Origin: Termitomyces sp. T153
Taxonomy: Eukaryota > Basidiomycota > Agaricomycetes > Agaricales > Lyophyllaceae
Assembly: GCA_018296165.2 (NCBI GenBank)
Contig: JACKQL020000024.1
Location: forward strand, 310,001-374,000
Direction: 5' to 3'
DNA: 64,000 bases
The notes below the pieces were generated by a model. The model had not been told where the DNA came from and searched no databases. It saw only the letters and a list, made by a program, of their open reading frames with translations. The translations under genes and the position numbers were made by a program. This document shows positions 41,490-53,046 of the stretch, piece after piece (position 1 is the stretch's first letter; every line of letters starts with the position of its first letter).

Positions 41490-41707
41490 CCTGCTTTGTT
41501 GGGTGTTCCATCAATGTTGTAGACTAGACTTGGCTTGGAGAGAGGCTGCATAGTCAGACCATGGCATTTGATGAACTCTGAGTCCAAAAACAGTCCCATT
41601 GCTCCACTATCCAGAAAAGCCATGACTCCATGGGCTTGCTGGGTGTCTGTAGTCTCTATCTCAACATCAAGGCATAGGGAGTTGGTGGACAGGCTGATAG
41701 CCATCAC
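41490..41707 (-). pseudogene. Gypsy 1 aspartic protease
   Basis: AFLDSGAMGLFLDSEFI contains the retropepsin DSG triad, followed by the typical end YNIDGTPNKAG. In intact relatives that end is followed by several hundred residues of linker and reverse transcriptase. Here the sequence jumps to RNase H with a frame change. Confidence 0.85.
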
Positions 41708-41938
41708 ATACTGTCAGGGCATTTGACATGCCCAGGCAGGGCTATGCCAGTGGATCCTAGGTGTTGGAGAGCTTGGCAGGGGCTCCAGAGTTGGTATTTG
41801 TACATCTGAAGGGGAACATTGAGGTTCTTCTGTTTCAGAATGAAGGACATCAGAAAAGGCAATTTCATTTTCTATTGACAGACATGAGAACCTGTTAGCA
41901 CCCAGCAATAGAGGTGTACACCTCATCTGTCACTCAAC

Positions 41939-42327
41939 TCAAAAATCCTCCTCCAGCTCTGGGGGTGATGCACATGCACTGATCTCCTCCAGGGTCAACT
42001 CCAGTATAGGCTTGTCTGACAATGGAGCTCCAGCAGCATCCTTCACAGCTAGCAGCTGTGGGAGGAGTTCCTCCTGCTCTGCCATGGCAAGGTAATGCAC
42101 TTCCAGGTCCAGGGGGCAGTGCTGTACAAAGTGCCTGGGCTTCTGGCATCTCTGGCACAGAAGTGGCATGGCACAGAGCTGTTTGGCAGTGTCCACATCC
42201 ATGGGGATACCTGGTGATAGGGGATGTGTTGTGGGGATTGCTGGAGTAAGGGCTGGCATTGAGTGAGCAGGTACAGAGTGGTGAAGATTGGTGATCAGAG
42301 TGGGGTGCATCATGGAATGTGGGCAGT
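41939..42327 (-). pseudogene. Gypsy 1 gag, C-terminal part with zinc knuckle
   Basis: Contains CQRCQKPRHFVQHC, a CX2CX4HX4C knuckle of nucleocapsid type, and an acidic end (ISACASPPELEEDF). It begins at the LINE target site; the frame HSMMHPT follows on from the gag segment on the far side of the LINE. Confidence 0.85.
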
Positions 42328-42447
42328 CCCCCCCAGACCCCCCCACTCACTCCCAATGACTGGAGAGATGGAACTTTCACCCTGACTGCGCATTTGGCAG
42401 CAGAACCTATATAAGTCCCTCCCAGCTCAGGAGGCCTTACTCAGTAC

Positions 42448-43594
42448 AGCTTGACCGGGTGACTGGGACATCCTGGCATTGCAGGAGCCCTACCTTGACC
42501 ACCTCGGCAACACTAGAGCCACCTCAAAATGGGTAGTTCACTACCCCAAGGACAGTCAATGCAACAGCAATTCTCATGCACGCTCTGTTCTACTCATTAA
42601 TGCTGATATCCCCACAGATTTCTATACCTTCCTCAATGTTTTCTCCTCAGACGTCACAGCAGTATGTTTTTGTGGACATGAGGGTCACCTGACCCTCATC
42701 AATGTCTATAATGACTGCACCCATAACAAAAGCCTCAATGTGCTATTGTCCTTTCTCTTCTCGTGCTTCCCTCTCATCTGCCCGTCACAGAGTGACCACA
42801 TGCTCTGGATTGGCAACTTCAACCGTCACCACCCACTATGGGAAATGGCAGAGAATCGACACCTAAATTTGTTAGAAGCAGATATCCAGCCATTCCTTCA
42901 CCTCCTGGGCTGCTACCATATAGAGCTTGCGCTTCCACCAGGCCTACCCACACTCCACACAGCCCATGACACATGGACTAGGCCAGACAATGTCTGGAGG
43001 AGGAATACTGACATAGACCCCATCATATCTTGCTCTGTCATGCCCTCTATCTGCCCTCCAACCACAGACCATCTACCCATTGTTATGGTGGTGGAGCTCC
43101 CTCTCCCATGCACGTTCCCCTCTCCCTCAAGGAACTTCCAAGAGGTTGACTAGGAAGTATTTAACATATTGCTGAAGGCAAAGTTAGATGTACAATCCCC
43201 TGCCTGCCACATCAGGACTGCAGAGCAATTTGCGGCCAAGGTAACAGTGCTGACGGCGCTAATACATGAGGTCATGAGCTGCAATGACATAGTTCCAATG
43301 TACAAACCGTGCCCATTCATCAAGCACTGGTGGACCAAAGAGCTGACGGCTCTTAAGAAAGCACAGACAAAGGCCAACAACCTTGCTTACAAATACCGCA
43401 GCGTTGCTGACTATCCAGCCAAGGTGGAGGCCAAGCGCCTCTCTCAGCTAATGGCTGACACCATCTGCAAGGCCAAAAATGACCACTGGGTTGACTGGCT
43501 AGAAAACATTAGCCCTAGCCAGATCTACTTAGCTAATAAATATGTAGCGCACAAGCCCACTGATGCTTCTTGTACTAGGATCCCAGAACTCTGA
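42448..43594 (+). pseudogene. LINE apurinic-type endonuclease domain and linker
   Basis: Begins DWDILALQEPYLDHLGNT (catalytic Glu region of the EEP fold), then HLTLINVYND, IGNFNRHHPLWE (usually GDFNxHHPxW, so the Asp is Asn here) and TTDHLPIV (usually SDHxP). TAG at 43151-43153 and TGA at 43592-43594 break a single frame that otherwise continues. Confidence 0.85.
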
Positions 43595-43603
43595 GCCTCT
43601 GGC

Positions 43604-45238
43604 ATGGAGACAGAGAATGTCACCACCTTGTTTGCTCAAAAAGCTGAGATCCTAGCTGAGTCTTTGTTTCCTCTCCCACCTCATACATATGCCACTCTCG
43701 CCTCTGCATACCCTGAACCCCTACCCAGTGTCAGGTTCCTTAGCCAAAGCCGCATAAGGGCAGCCATTGATATGCTGAAACTATATAAAGCGCCAGGTCC
43801 TGATGGGATCTCCAATGTTGTCCTAAAATAATGTGCGGACACCCTCATTGACCATCTGTTTTTTATATACCATGCAGTTTTTGAGCTCGGGGTCTACCAT
43901 GACTCCTGGCTGACGTCCACCACGCTAGTCCTGCACAAGCCAGGCAAGCTGGACTATAGCAATCCCAGAGCTTACCGCCCAATTGGTCTTCTTAATACCA
44001 TTGGGAAGCTCCTCTCCACCATTGTTGCCACTGATCTTTCTTTCCTCACAGAAAAACACAATATGCTCCCAGGCCAACAGTTTGGCAGACGCCCCAGATG
44101 CAATACAATGGAGGCAATGCACATGGTTGTCACCAAGATCAAGGATGCCTGGCATACAGGACATGTAGCAGCCACCCTATTCCTAGATGTACAAGGCGCC
44201 TTCCCAAACACTGGACGCGACCACCTCATACACAACATGCACAAACACCGAGTCTCCAAATGCTACATTGAACTTATGGAACACATGCTCATGGGCCGAC
44301 AGATGGTACTCCAATTTGATGGCCAAGATTCAGACCCATTTGACGTACTCAATGGCACTATGCAGGGCTGCCCCCTGGCAATGCTCTTCTACGTGTTTTA
44401 CAATGCCCCACTCATACAGGTCGCCAACGAGCCTTGCAAGAACAAACTTGTCTCTGAATTTGTGGCTGACACCATGTTTCTAGCAACCACTAAGACCCTC
44501 CCCAACTGTCATGACATCCTAGCCGACATGATGCACAGGGCAAGTGGCGGATTTGACTGGTCCCTCTCTCATGGCTCGCCATTCAAACTATCAAAGCTTG
44601 CCCTCATGAACTTCCCCTGCTTCCAGCTTGACAAAATCCCAGATGATCTATCACTCACGCACATCAACCCTGGGGGCGCTGCGACCACTCAGCTTGTCAA
44701 GACTGTCCTCACGTATAAGTACCTGGGGGTTGTCTTTGACACCAAGCTCCAATGGTCTGCCCACTCCCAGAAAGTCGTTGCACGAGCCGCCTAGTGGTCA
44801 CAGCAGGTGATGCACCTTTCCAGGATCTCTGAGGGCATGCCCCCCCACCACATGCGCCAGCTCTACAACACTGTAGCCATTCCTGCCATCACCTACACTG
44901 CCGAGATTTGGTACACAAGCATTCACGCCTCACCCTTAGGACTGAGGAAACAGGGCTCTGTGGCTGTCACCAACAAGCTCATCCCATCTCAGAGGCGTGC
45001 CACGCGAGCCATCACAGGAGCCCTCAGCACAACAGCAGGCAACATGCTTGACACACATGCCTGCCTCCTCCTAGTCAAACTCCTCTTCAAGAAAGTGCTA
45101 TTCCATGCAGCGGTGCGTCTCTCCTCTCTCCTTCATTCCCATCCCCTTTTTCCCAAGCAGCCACATGATATATTACCAGGCATCATTCCCCACTCCATCA
45201 CCTCTTCCATTTCACCGCCGTTGTTCCTAACACCATAG
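43604..45238 (+). pseudogene. LINE reverse transcriptase domain
   Basis: Conserved blocks in one frame: LYKAPGPDGISNVVLK, RPIGLLNTIGKLL, LPGQQFGRRP, TLFLDVQGAFPNT (motif A Asp), NGTMQGCPL (motif B) and SEFVADTMFLA (motif C). Motif C has AD where DD is expected, so one catalytic Asp is lost. TAA at 43829-43831 and TAG at 44792-44794 also interrupt it. Confidence 0.88.
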
Positions 45239-45353
45239 AAACCGTCAAGCCCATCCAACAACAACCAAACTATATACCCACCTTCTCAACTATCATAGCG
45301 GATGACAAGGACTCTGCCCTATCGCTTGCCACCAACAGCTTTGCTTCAGCCCC

Positions 45354-46392
45354 CACAGCAATATACTGTGATGGTTCAGGCTACAAAGATGGTATTGGCA
45401 CCTCTGCAATACTGTATGTCAGAGGGGTTGAGAAGCAGAGCCTATGCTACCACCTCGGAAGCAAGTCCCAACACACCATCTATGAGGCTGAGATTGTGGG
45501 CATCATCCTTGCCCCTTACCTACTGACCCTTTTCACAAGCAAAATTACTGCACAATCCATAATTGGTAGTGACAGCTAAGCAATGCTACTAGCACTAAAC
45601 AACCAGTGCCCCCACCTGTCCCACTATCTCCTTGACCATGTCCACTTGGCAGCTGAATGCCTCCATGCCAAACAAGACTGCCTCATACGAGCACCAGAAC
45701 AACAATGCGCAACCCACGGAGGGACCCTGTGGTCTGACTGCACCTGCAACATCATTAACCTACAGCTCTACTGGACCCCTGGCCATGTTAGCTTCCAGCC
45801 CAACAAACGCACCGACCAGCTCACCAAAAAGGCTGCCAAGGGCTACTCAAGCAGCTCCAAGAAACTTCCTCCACTCCTCAGACACAACCTACTGCCAACC
45901 AGCATAACTGCAGCATGCCAAGCAGCACTGATTGACCTCACTGATGAAAGGAAAAACTGCTGGAAGTGCTCCCCACGCTATGCTGACACCCACATCATTG
46001 ACCAGTCATTACCATCAAAGAAGTTCCTTCACCTGGTCCAACCCCTTGACCAACAACACTCCACCCTCCTCACACAACTCTGTACCCACCACGTCCCCCT
46101 CAACCAATACCTCTTCCACATCAGATGCTCTGAAACGCCAGTGTGCCTGCACTGCGGAAACCTCACGGTCAAAATGGTCCAGCACATCATTGTAGAATGC
46201 TGCCACTACCAATTCAAAAGACATTGTTACTTATGCCACAAACTACGACATAAAGCTAAGTCCTTATCCTTCATGTTTACCAAGTCGACTGCACTTAATC
46301 CGCTCTTCCAGTTCATCCACGCCATGAAATGCCTTGAAAGACGCAAACCACCAACTCCAACCCCACCGACAGGTCCGCCAAGGCCTGCATAA
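45354..46392 (+). pseudogene. LINE RNase H domain and C-terminal region
   Basis: Reads IYCDGSGYKDGIGTSAIL (first Asp), TIYEAEIVGIILA (Glu), IIGSDS-stop-AMLLALN (second Asp; TAA at about 45578 where CAA Gln is likely), and LYWTPGHVSFQPNKRTDQLTK (final motif). The C-terminal region contains CLHCGN and IIVECCHY, a zinc-knuckle-like end common in fungal LINEs. The upstream join needs a frame change near 45240-45300. Confidence 0.85.
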
Positions 46393-46758
46393 CCCTCTCT
46401 ACCCCGATCTACAAACCTTACAAACATTACTAATATTGGCTCCAGTATATCACCTCTCCCCACCCTCTCACACGCACCTCCTCCAGGTTGAGGGCACTAC
46501 TGTGCAGCTTGACTCCCCCACCCTGACCATCAGTCAGCAGCCTCGTAGCACCCAACATGCTGCAACAAAAATTCCTAGGTTATAACAGGGGAGCGCAACC
46601 AAAAATGACAATGGAACATCGGCCCACTCATTCTCCACATATGCGGGGGGGTGAGGATTCTTGCAGCTCTTGTAGACTATAGTAGTACCATGCAACATGG
46701 CCATAGACTCCAAGCATGAAATATATTGAAAAAAAAAAAAAAAAAAAATGTGGGCAGT

Positions 46759-47487
46759 GGAGTTCCCTCCAAATCTCCATGAGTTGCCACTGGTCCCAGG
46801 CCATACCTCATACCATGATGCAATCTTTTCATTGTTTGGGTGACTCTCCACAAGATTGTCAATGCATTCCACTAGCATGGGGTGCAGGCCATCCCAGAAG
46901 GTAAGGCATAATTGAAGGCCATTGGGGTAGGCAGCTTGCTTGACCAGAGTCCAGAATGAGTTGATGTACTTGTCCAACATATGCTTTCCTTGCCCATATT
47001 GCTCCCTATTGTGGAGTGTCAATGTCATGATCTTAGTGGGGTCTAGCAGGAAAAACTCCATGTGGAAGTCCTTCTTGAAGGCAGCCCAGTCTAAAAAACT
47101 TCCAACACCTCTAGAGTAATGGAAGACTTGTAGCATGTAGGTGGAGGCATGTCCAGTCTTCATGTATGACAGTACCCAGGCTATTTTCAATGTATTGAAG
47201 TTGAAGGTGTCCCTACTGAGGTGGATGTAGGTGAGGCAGAATTGAAGGAATTGTTCCCTGCCAGAGTGGGCACCATCATATGCATCTGGTAGTGTGGAGT
47301 GTGGGATCTATGGCTGTATGGTTACTGGAGCTGCAGTTACAGGTGCAGACATGGTTGGGGCTGATTCTGCAGCTAAGAGAGGTATGGAGGTAGGAGTTAG
47401 GCATTCAAGCAGTGCCTGGAGCAACTGGGAGATAAGATCTGTGGTTTGATGGAGGGTAGAGAGTTTGGTTGTATAGTGGGTGAGAGA
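46759..47487 (-). pseudogene. Gypsy 1 gag, middle part
   Basis: Lies between the LINE and the Helitron. Open pieces read LTHYTTKLSTLHQTTDLISQLL, then KIAWVLSYMKTGHASTYML, FKKDFHMEFFLLDP and QLCLTFWDGL, the classic Ty3/gypsy gag capsid sequence. A one-base frame change near 46800 precedes DQWQLMEIWRELH, which runs into the LINE target site. Confidence 0.85.
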
Positions 47488-47491
47488 TGAC

Positions 47492-47529
47492 GAGCTACGC
47501 CCTGTGCCTTTGGCACGGGCCTGTAGCTC
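47492..47529 (-). repeat. Helitron 3' hairpin
   Basis: GAGCTAC at 47492 pairs perfectly with GTAGCTC ending at 47529, and inside it GCCC/GTGCC pairs with GGCAC/GGGC around a TTT loop. It sits 4 bases from the inferred 3' terminus, where Helitrons carry a subterminal hairpin. Confidence 0.8.
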
Positions 47530-47531
47530 TT

Positions 47532-48125
47532 GCTTCATCCCAGACCCAACCTCACTTGTTCGGTTAGGTCCTCGATATTCTACTCAATGCTTCATCCCAG
47601 ACCCAACCTCACTTTGTTCGGTTAGGTCCTTGTATTTCAAACTTAATGCTTCATCCCAGACCCAACCTCACTTTGTTCAGTTAGGTCCTTGATATTCTAC
47701 TCAATGCTTCATCCCAGACCCAACCTCACTTTGTTCGGTTAGGTCCTTGTATTTCAAACTCAATGCTAATTCCCAGACCCAACCTCACTTTGTTTGGTTA
47801 GGTCTTTGTATTTCAAACTCAATGCTTCATCCCAGACCCAACCTCACTTTGTTCGGTTAGGTCCTTGTATTTCAAACTTAATGCTTCATCCCAGACCCAA
47901 CCTCACTTTGTTCGGTTAGGTCCTTGTATTTCAAACTCAATGCTAATTCCCAGACCCAACCTCACTTTGTTCGGTTAGGTCCTTGTATTTCAAACTCAAT
48001 GCTAATTCCCAGACCCAACCTCACTTCGTTTGGTTAGGTCTTTGTATTTCTAACTCAATGCTTTATCCCAGACCCAACCTCACTTCGTTCGGTTAGGTCT
48101 TTGTATTTCTAACTCAATATTAAGT
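47532..48125. repeat. 60-base tandem array, about 10 copies
   Basis: Unit of about 59-60 bases with the core TCCCAGACCCAACCTCACTT, then TTCGGTTAGGTC and a variable tail (CTTGTATTTCAAACTCAATGC or GATATTCTACTCAATGC). It lies just inside the Helitron 3' hairpin. Two tail variants and a CTTC/TAAT difference mark sub-families of units. Copies at the right end are more diverged. Confidence 0.95.
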
Positions 48126-48481
48126 CTCAGACCTCATTGGCTAACTCTTTGCATTCTCTCAACTCATGCTGACATCCAGACTTAACTTTACTTCATTCAA
48201 TTTCTCAGTATTTCTTTTCTATTACAATTCAATGCTGAGATATTATATACAAACTAATCATATATCTATATTATATTGTCAAGAAATCACCAAAGTCCAC
48301 TGGTCTATATTGAAAAGTGAAAGATTATAAAAGTTAGTACTAACAAAGTAAATTCATAAATGTCACACTTACATTTGTAAAACATTGAGAATATCTATAC
48401 TATACTGTCAACTCATATACATTAGGTGCTGAAATTCACAGAGGTTAGCAATTTGGTGTTTCAATCTATCAAAAGTTACAC

Positions 48482-50405
48482 TTACATTTGTAAACCATTC
48501 AGGATTTCTTGATAGACAATATTAGCAGTCATTCTTGATGTATTTTCTGAATCTAAAATGACTTTGATACGATCTCCTGATGTGCACCGAGAAAGTGCAA
48601 CATAAAGTTGGCCATGTGCAAAGACTGATGATTGAAGGTCCAATCCAACATGCTTGACTGATTGACCTTGAGACTTGTTGATTGTCATAGCAAAGGCCAA
48701 TTGAACTGGAAATTGTCTCCTGCGCAATGGAATTGGCAAATCTTCTTCAGAAACATCCATGTTGATTCTTGGAATTAAAACAACTGATCCTGCAAACTTG
48801 GCATCTCCACTGATGATTCGGCATCTAAGAACTCTGGTGCTGATGTGGGTGACAATCATTCTTGTTCCATTGCAAAGTCCTTTGGTTGTATCTAAATTTC
48901 TGAGGAGCATCACAGGAACACCAATCTTGAGAGCTAATTTAGCCAAAGGCAAACTACTGGCTCTCAAAGAGTTAAGATATTCCATTGGATACAATTCCAG
49001 TCCATTATCAGACATGACAGAGTCTGCACTCTGCAAGATCTTCTCTTCTCCTGGACATTTCTGCAGAATTTCTGAATTGATATCCTCTATATCAGAGTTC
49101 TTGCTAGAGAGAATAGTTCGATCCAGATAATACTGATCATTTTGATGATGACTAATATGAGGATAAGTGGAAGAGATTAACCCAGTAATAGAATTGTCAA
49201 TGCAGATCATGGTTTGTGGAAGTTGTACTGTTTCTCCAGGCCCAAGGTTTTTTCCAGCACCAACATCCAATAACCAAGCTGCATGAGCAATGTTATCAGG
49301 AGTCTGATCCAATCTCATATTTTGAACTAAGTAGTGGACTTGAGTCTGATCCCAAAGTCTTCCTCTCTTGAGTGAAGCAGCAATCATCTGCTGCCTGAGT
49401 CCTCGTTGGATAACTGGGAGAGTTTGCCTAAAATCTCCTCCAAACACCACAGTCACTCCACCAAAAGGAACATCCTTCTCCAGAATGTCTCTGAATCCTC
49501 GATCTACAGAGTCAATGGCATTTTTGTGTTGCATTGGGACTTCATCCCAGATGACAACTTTAGTCCGGAGTAGGAGTTGAGACAATTGAGTTCCTCTTTT
49601 GATATTGGCAATGGATGTATCCAGAGCAGGAATGGGGATTTTGAACCTTGAATGTGCAGTCCTACCACCCTCCAGCAATAAGGCAGCAATCCCAGATGAT
49701 GCTACACATAATGCCACATCTCCATTGGACCGAACAGCAGAAGCTAGGGTATTGCAGACAAAGGTTTTGCCACATCCACCTGCACTGTGAATAAATATCA
49801 TCTTGCCTAGATTGTTGTCTACAGAGTCCATAACTGCATCAAAGGTTTCTAGCTGCTCAGCATTGAACTTGGCCTTGTTTTCATCCACTCTTCTCTTCAA
49901 CTCCTCAACATCATAATCAGTTTCCTCTTGCAAAAGTCTATTGCCTAAAATTATTTGATCAATCTTAGAGTCAACTCTCTATACAATAGCCACCTTACCT
50001 GGAACTACATTCCATACTTGTTGAGGTTCTGGCATGTTGGGAAAGTCTTGAAGAGTCTTGCCAAAATTCTTTAAGTTGTCCTCAATGAGATGAAGGCCAT
50101 AGTCATAGATATCATCATCAATAAAGACTCTGCCCCTATACTGCCATATATTTTCTAATCTGTGTTGAAGATCATCACAAATGAAGTGCTTGAATTCATC
50201 CCATAAAGCTTCTGGAGTGACAGGAACACAATGAAATAGGATAGTGCAAAAGAGCTGTCTGAGAGCTGATCCTGGTTGGATTGGAGCAGCTTCAGCAAGG
50301 CATTGCCTCCATTCTGCATCATCTTCCAAAAGACCAAGAGCCTTGCATGCTTCCTTGTAGGTTGGATAGATATGACCATTGACTGTCCTGAGATCAGCCT
50401 ATGAT
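48482..50405 (-). pseudogene. Helitron Pif1-type helicase domain
   Basis: SF1B helicase: Walker A HSAGGCGKTF, Walker B VVIWDEVPM, GGDFRQTLPV, and motifs near the end including TINKSQGQS and VALSRCTSGDRIKV. The 483-codon segment 48482-49933 is intact. Upstream, in the same frame, TAG codons at 49979-49981 and 50399-50401 interrupt the linker to the Rep domain. Confidence 0.88.
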
Positions 50406-53046
50406 GTTGCATTGGTCACAACTGTGAGGAGCATTCTGAGATAGAACCTTTCTCCCTGCTTGGGTGAAGCAAAGTACATCCTTCCAATAGCTGTTCCTCT
50501 TTGCCTCTCCTTCCAAGTCCTTTTAGAAGCATCATAGACAAACTTTGTTGGAAAATTCTGATAAGTAGTATTGTTATTAGGGAATTTGGCATTAGCTTCA
50601 AACCAAGCAGTGAGTGTGGTCTTGCTTGCATTAGGCCTAGCAGCTACCACTTCCAAAGGTTCATTATCCTGAAAGTAGACTTCATGTTGGCCTTCCAAAT
50701 GCACAGATAATCGATACACAGGAGGATATTCTCCATGCATGTTGAATTCAAAGATGTGCCAGCAAGATTCAGCTGCTGAGATGTATCTAGCATCCAAGTA
50801 TTCCTTGATTTCATTCCTCTGTTCCATCTGCTCTCTGGAAATTTCCATAGTTGTCCTATCATGGCCTTTGTAAATGTATTTGTGAATGTACTTGATGGCT
50901 TCCACTGAGGCACAGACCTCTACATTGATATGGCATTGATACCTGGCTGAGAGATAAGGATTATATGGAACAACATCACGATTGTCATAACGATAGCCAT
51001 TCTTTTCAAAAAAATGGCCATTGTCAGGTCTGGCATATTGTGGATAGCCATCATCACCATACAGAGTAGTTTCCTGAAATTCCTTGGGATATTGCTTTGA
51101 ACATTTGCCATCTACCATGCACTTTGCATTAGAATGAGCAAGTCCACATGGACCATGGACCATATTAGTAGTAACAACCTAATAGTCAAGTTAAGTAGCT
51201 AGAATAAATATTTAAACCAAGTTAATACCTGATACAATTGAGGCTGAGCCACTGGATCTGGAATTTGGGCAGAGACAATTGAATCCACATCAGATGCATC
51301 CTTAATTCTGTGATGATTATGGAAAAAAATCAAGATATGCATGTGTGGAAGTCCTCTTTTTTGGAATTCAATAGTGTGGACATGTGCCACACATCTGCCA
51401 AAAAGACCTTCTTTGATCTCTTTCACTACAGCATTTTTTTTGAGTTCAAATACTCTGGCTACAATATCAGGTTGATCAGCAGCTGTTTGTTTTTTTCTAT
51501 TGACTGTAGGTTCCTTCAAGAGAGCTTCTTCAATTTCTGACCACTTTGGATTGGCAGTCATAGTCAAGAAGAGATCAGGTTTACAAAAATGCCTGCAAAT
51601 AGCCATAGAGTCCTGGAATAATTGCTGCATCTGTCGTTCACTTCCAGTATGAGAAGAAGGAAGAATGACTCGACGGCTTTGTGGAGTAACTTCTTCATCT
51701 CCAGCAGCAGCATCGACTACTCCCTGATAAACTTCAGCTCTAATCTTCTTCTGATTATGTCGAACCCAATTCAATCTGCTTTGTTCAACTGAGGCCCATG
51801 CATCAACAACATATTGCTGAAATAGCTTTCCACTCCAGAGTAATGCAGCCTTGGTTTCTAGAGTTCTTTGCTGAAGCCTATATGCATAGTATGAAGTTTC
51901 TGAAACATTATTTGTTCTTTGTTGCCCTTGTGGTCCATGCCTAGCAGGAATATTGATGTGATATCCAGGCTCTCCAGTTGGAAAAATAATAGTGTAGTGC
52001 AAGAGAGTGTAGTGTGGATGTAAGTGACTGATCTGCTTTAATTGACCTCCATGCAAGTGCAAGACTATATCACGATGATTTGATTGTTCTTCAGAGCCAT
52101 CTCCTGGAATAATAGCAGCAACCCCTTCTTGATCATTAGGATTGTTATGCCGCCGACGATCCCCAAAATCAGCTCTGAGTGTAACAGAAAGCCTTTGTGG
52201 GTGGCCTTCTGGAACTTCTATCATAATGCGCCTAGCCTGCTTGTATAAATCAATAAATGGATTGACTCTACCAAGCATATCTTGTAAGGAGGCCATTATT
52301 TGTAAATCTAATGTTGGATTCTTTTGTTGACGAAAAGCCAATTGCTCATTATGATCATAGAAATAGAGTTGTGCATATACAGGATGATTGCCTTCAGTAG
52401 GAAGCAAAGCACCTGTGAAATGATGGAGTTCTCCATTGATTCTAAAGCTGTAAGGTCCAGGAGCATTGGTGATAGCATGATCAATTTTAACTCCCAGAGA
52501 TGTGAATGCAAAGGCTGCATTATATTGACGAATAGATGCTTTAAAAGTATTAGAAAGGGGATGGTGGCCATGGAGTAAGTTTAATAGCTCTGGTGGAGCA
52601 TCTTTAAGTCTGGGCAAATCCACTTGGCCTTGTAAGCAGCACATGCCAAATTTGAGATTGTTTCTAGTAGATTTAGAGAGCTTTTCTGCATCAAAATGTA
52701 GAGCATGACAGTGTGGACATATCAAACTCATAGGACCAAGGTAATGAGATGGGTGTTCATTTAAATAAGGCTGTCTTCCTCTTGGAATAGGCTGAATAGG
52801 GCCAGGCTGTTGTACAATTTGTGGAATAACAGGAATAATAGGAGGTTCCAGTTGTTCTGCTAGTGGATCATTAACAGGTAGAGGTTCCAATTGTTCTTCT
52901 GGTCTATGTTCAGCAGGATTAACATTTTCCAAGTCATCTTCAGCAGGTATGTCATTCTGAGGACCTAAACCATTCATTATTTGTTCTCCAAAATCATTCA
53001 TATTGTCCATAGGCTCTTCAAAATATTCAAGAGGGTGCAGCATCAT
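50402..53046 (-). pseudogene. Helitron Rep (HUH nuclease) domain
   Basis: Two open segments joined by a likely 50-base intron (51179-51228, GTATTA...TTAG) that restores frame at LYQVVTTNMVHGPCG. The helitron-like N-terminal domain is followed by HTIEFQKRGLPHMHILIF (HUH motif as HMH). The two-Tyr motif VEAIKYIHKYIYKGHD and the SNAKCMVDGKCSKQYPKEF cysteine region come next. The frame opens into the Pif1 domain through TAG at 50399-50401. Confidence 0.88.

Larger units (their letters stand above)
42328..46747 (+). mobile_element. Non-LTR retrotransposon (LINE) inserted in gypsy gag
   Basis: About 4.4 kb with a poly-A tail of about 18 bases (46731-46748) and flanking 11-base duplications ATGTGGGCAGT at 42317-42327 and 46748-46758 (the first A is shared with the tail). 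Removing it rejoins the gag coding sequence of the host element. It encodes endonuclease, reverse transcriptase and RNase H in order, the layout of Tad1/I-type fungal LINEs. The 5' end may be slightly truncated, since the endonuclease N-terminus is not found in frame. Confidence 0.92.

Noticed and set aside
46731..46748. A-run as a simple microsatellite
   Set aside because: It is positioned at the 3' end of the LINE immediately before the target duplication, so it is the poly-A tail.
47532..48125. Regular repeats resembling a CRISPR array
   Set aside because: Units are contiguous 60-base tandem copies without unique spacers, in a eukaryotic Helitron; there are no cas genes.
51179..51228. Frameshift in the Helitron Rep domain
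   Set aside because: GTATTA...TTAG borders, 50-base length and restored conserved sequence favour an intron, though other breaks in the protein are true stops.
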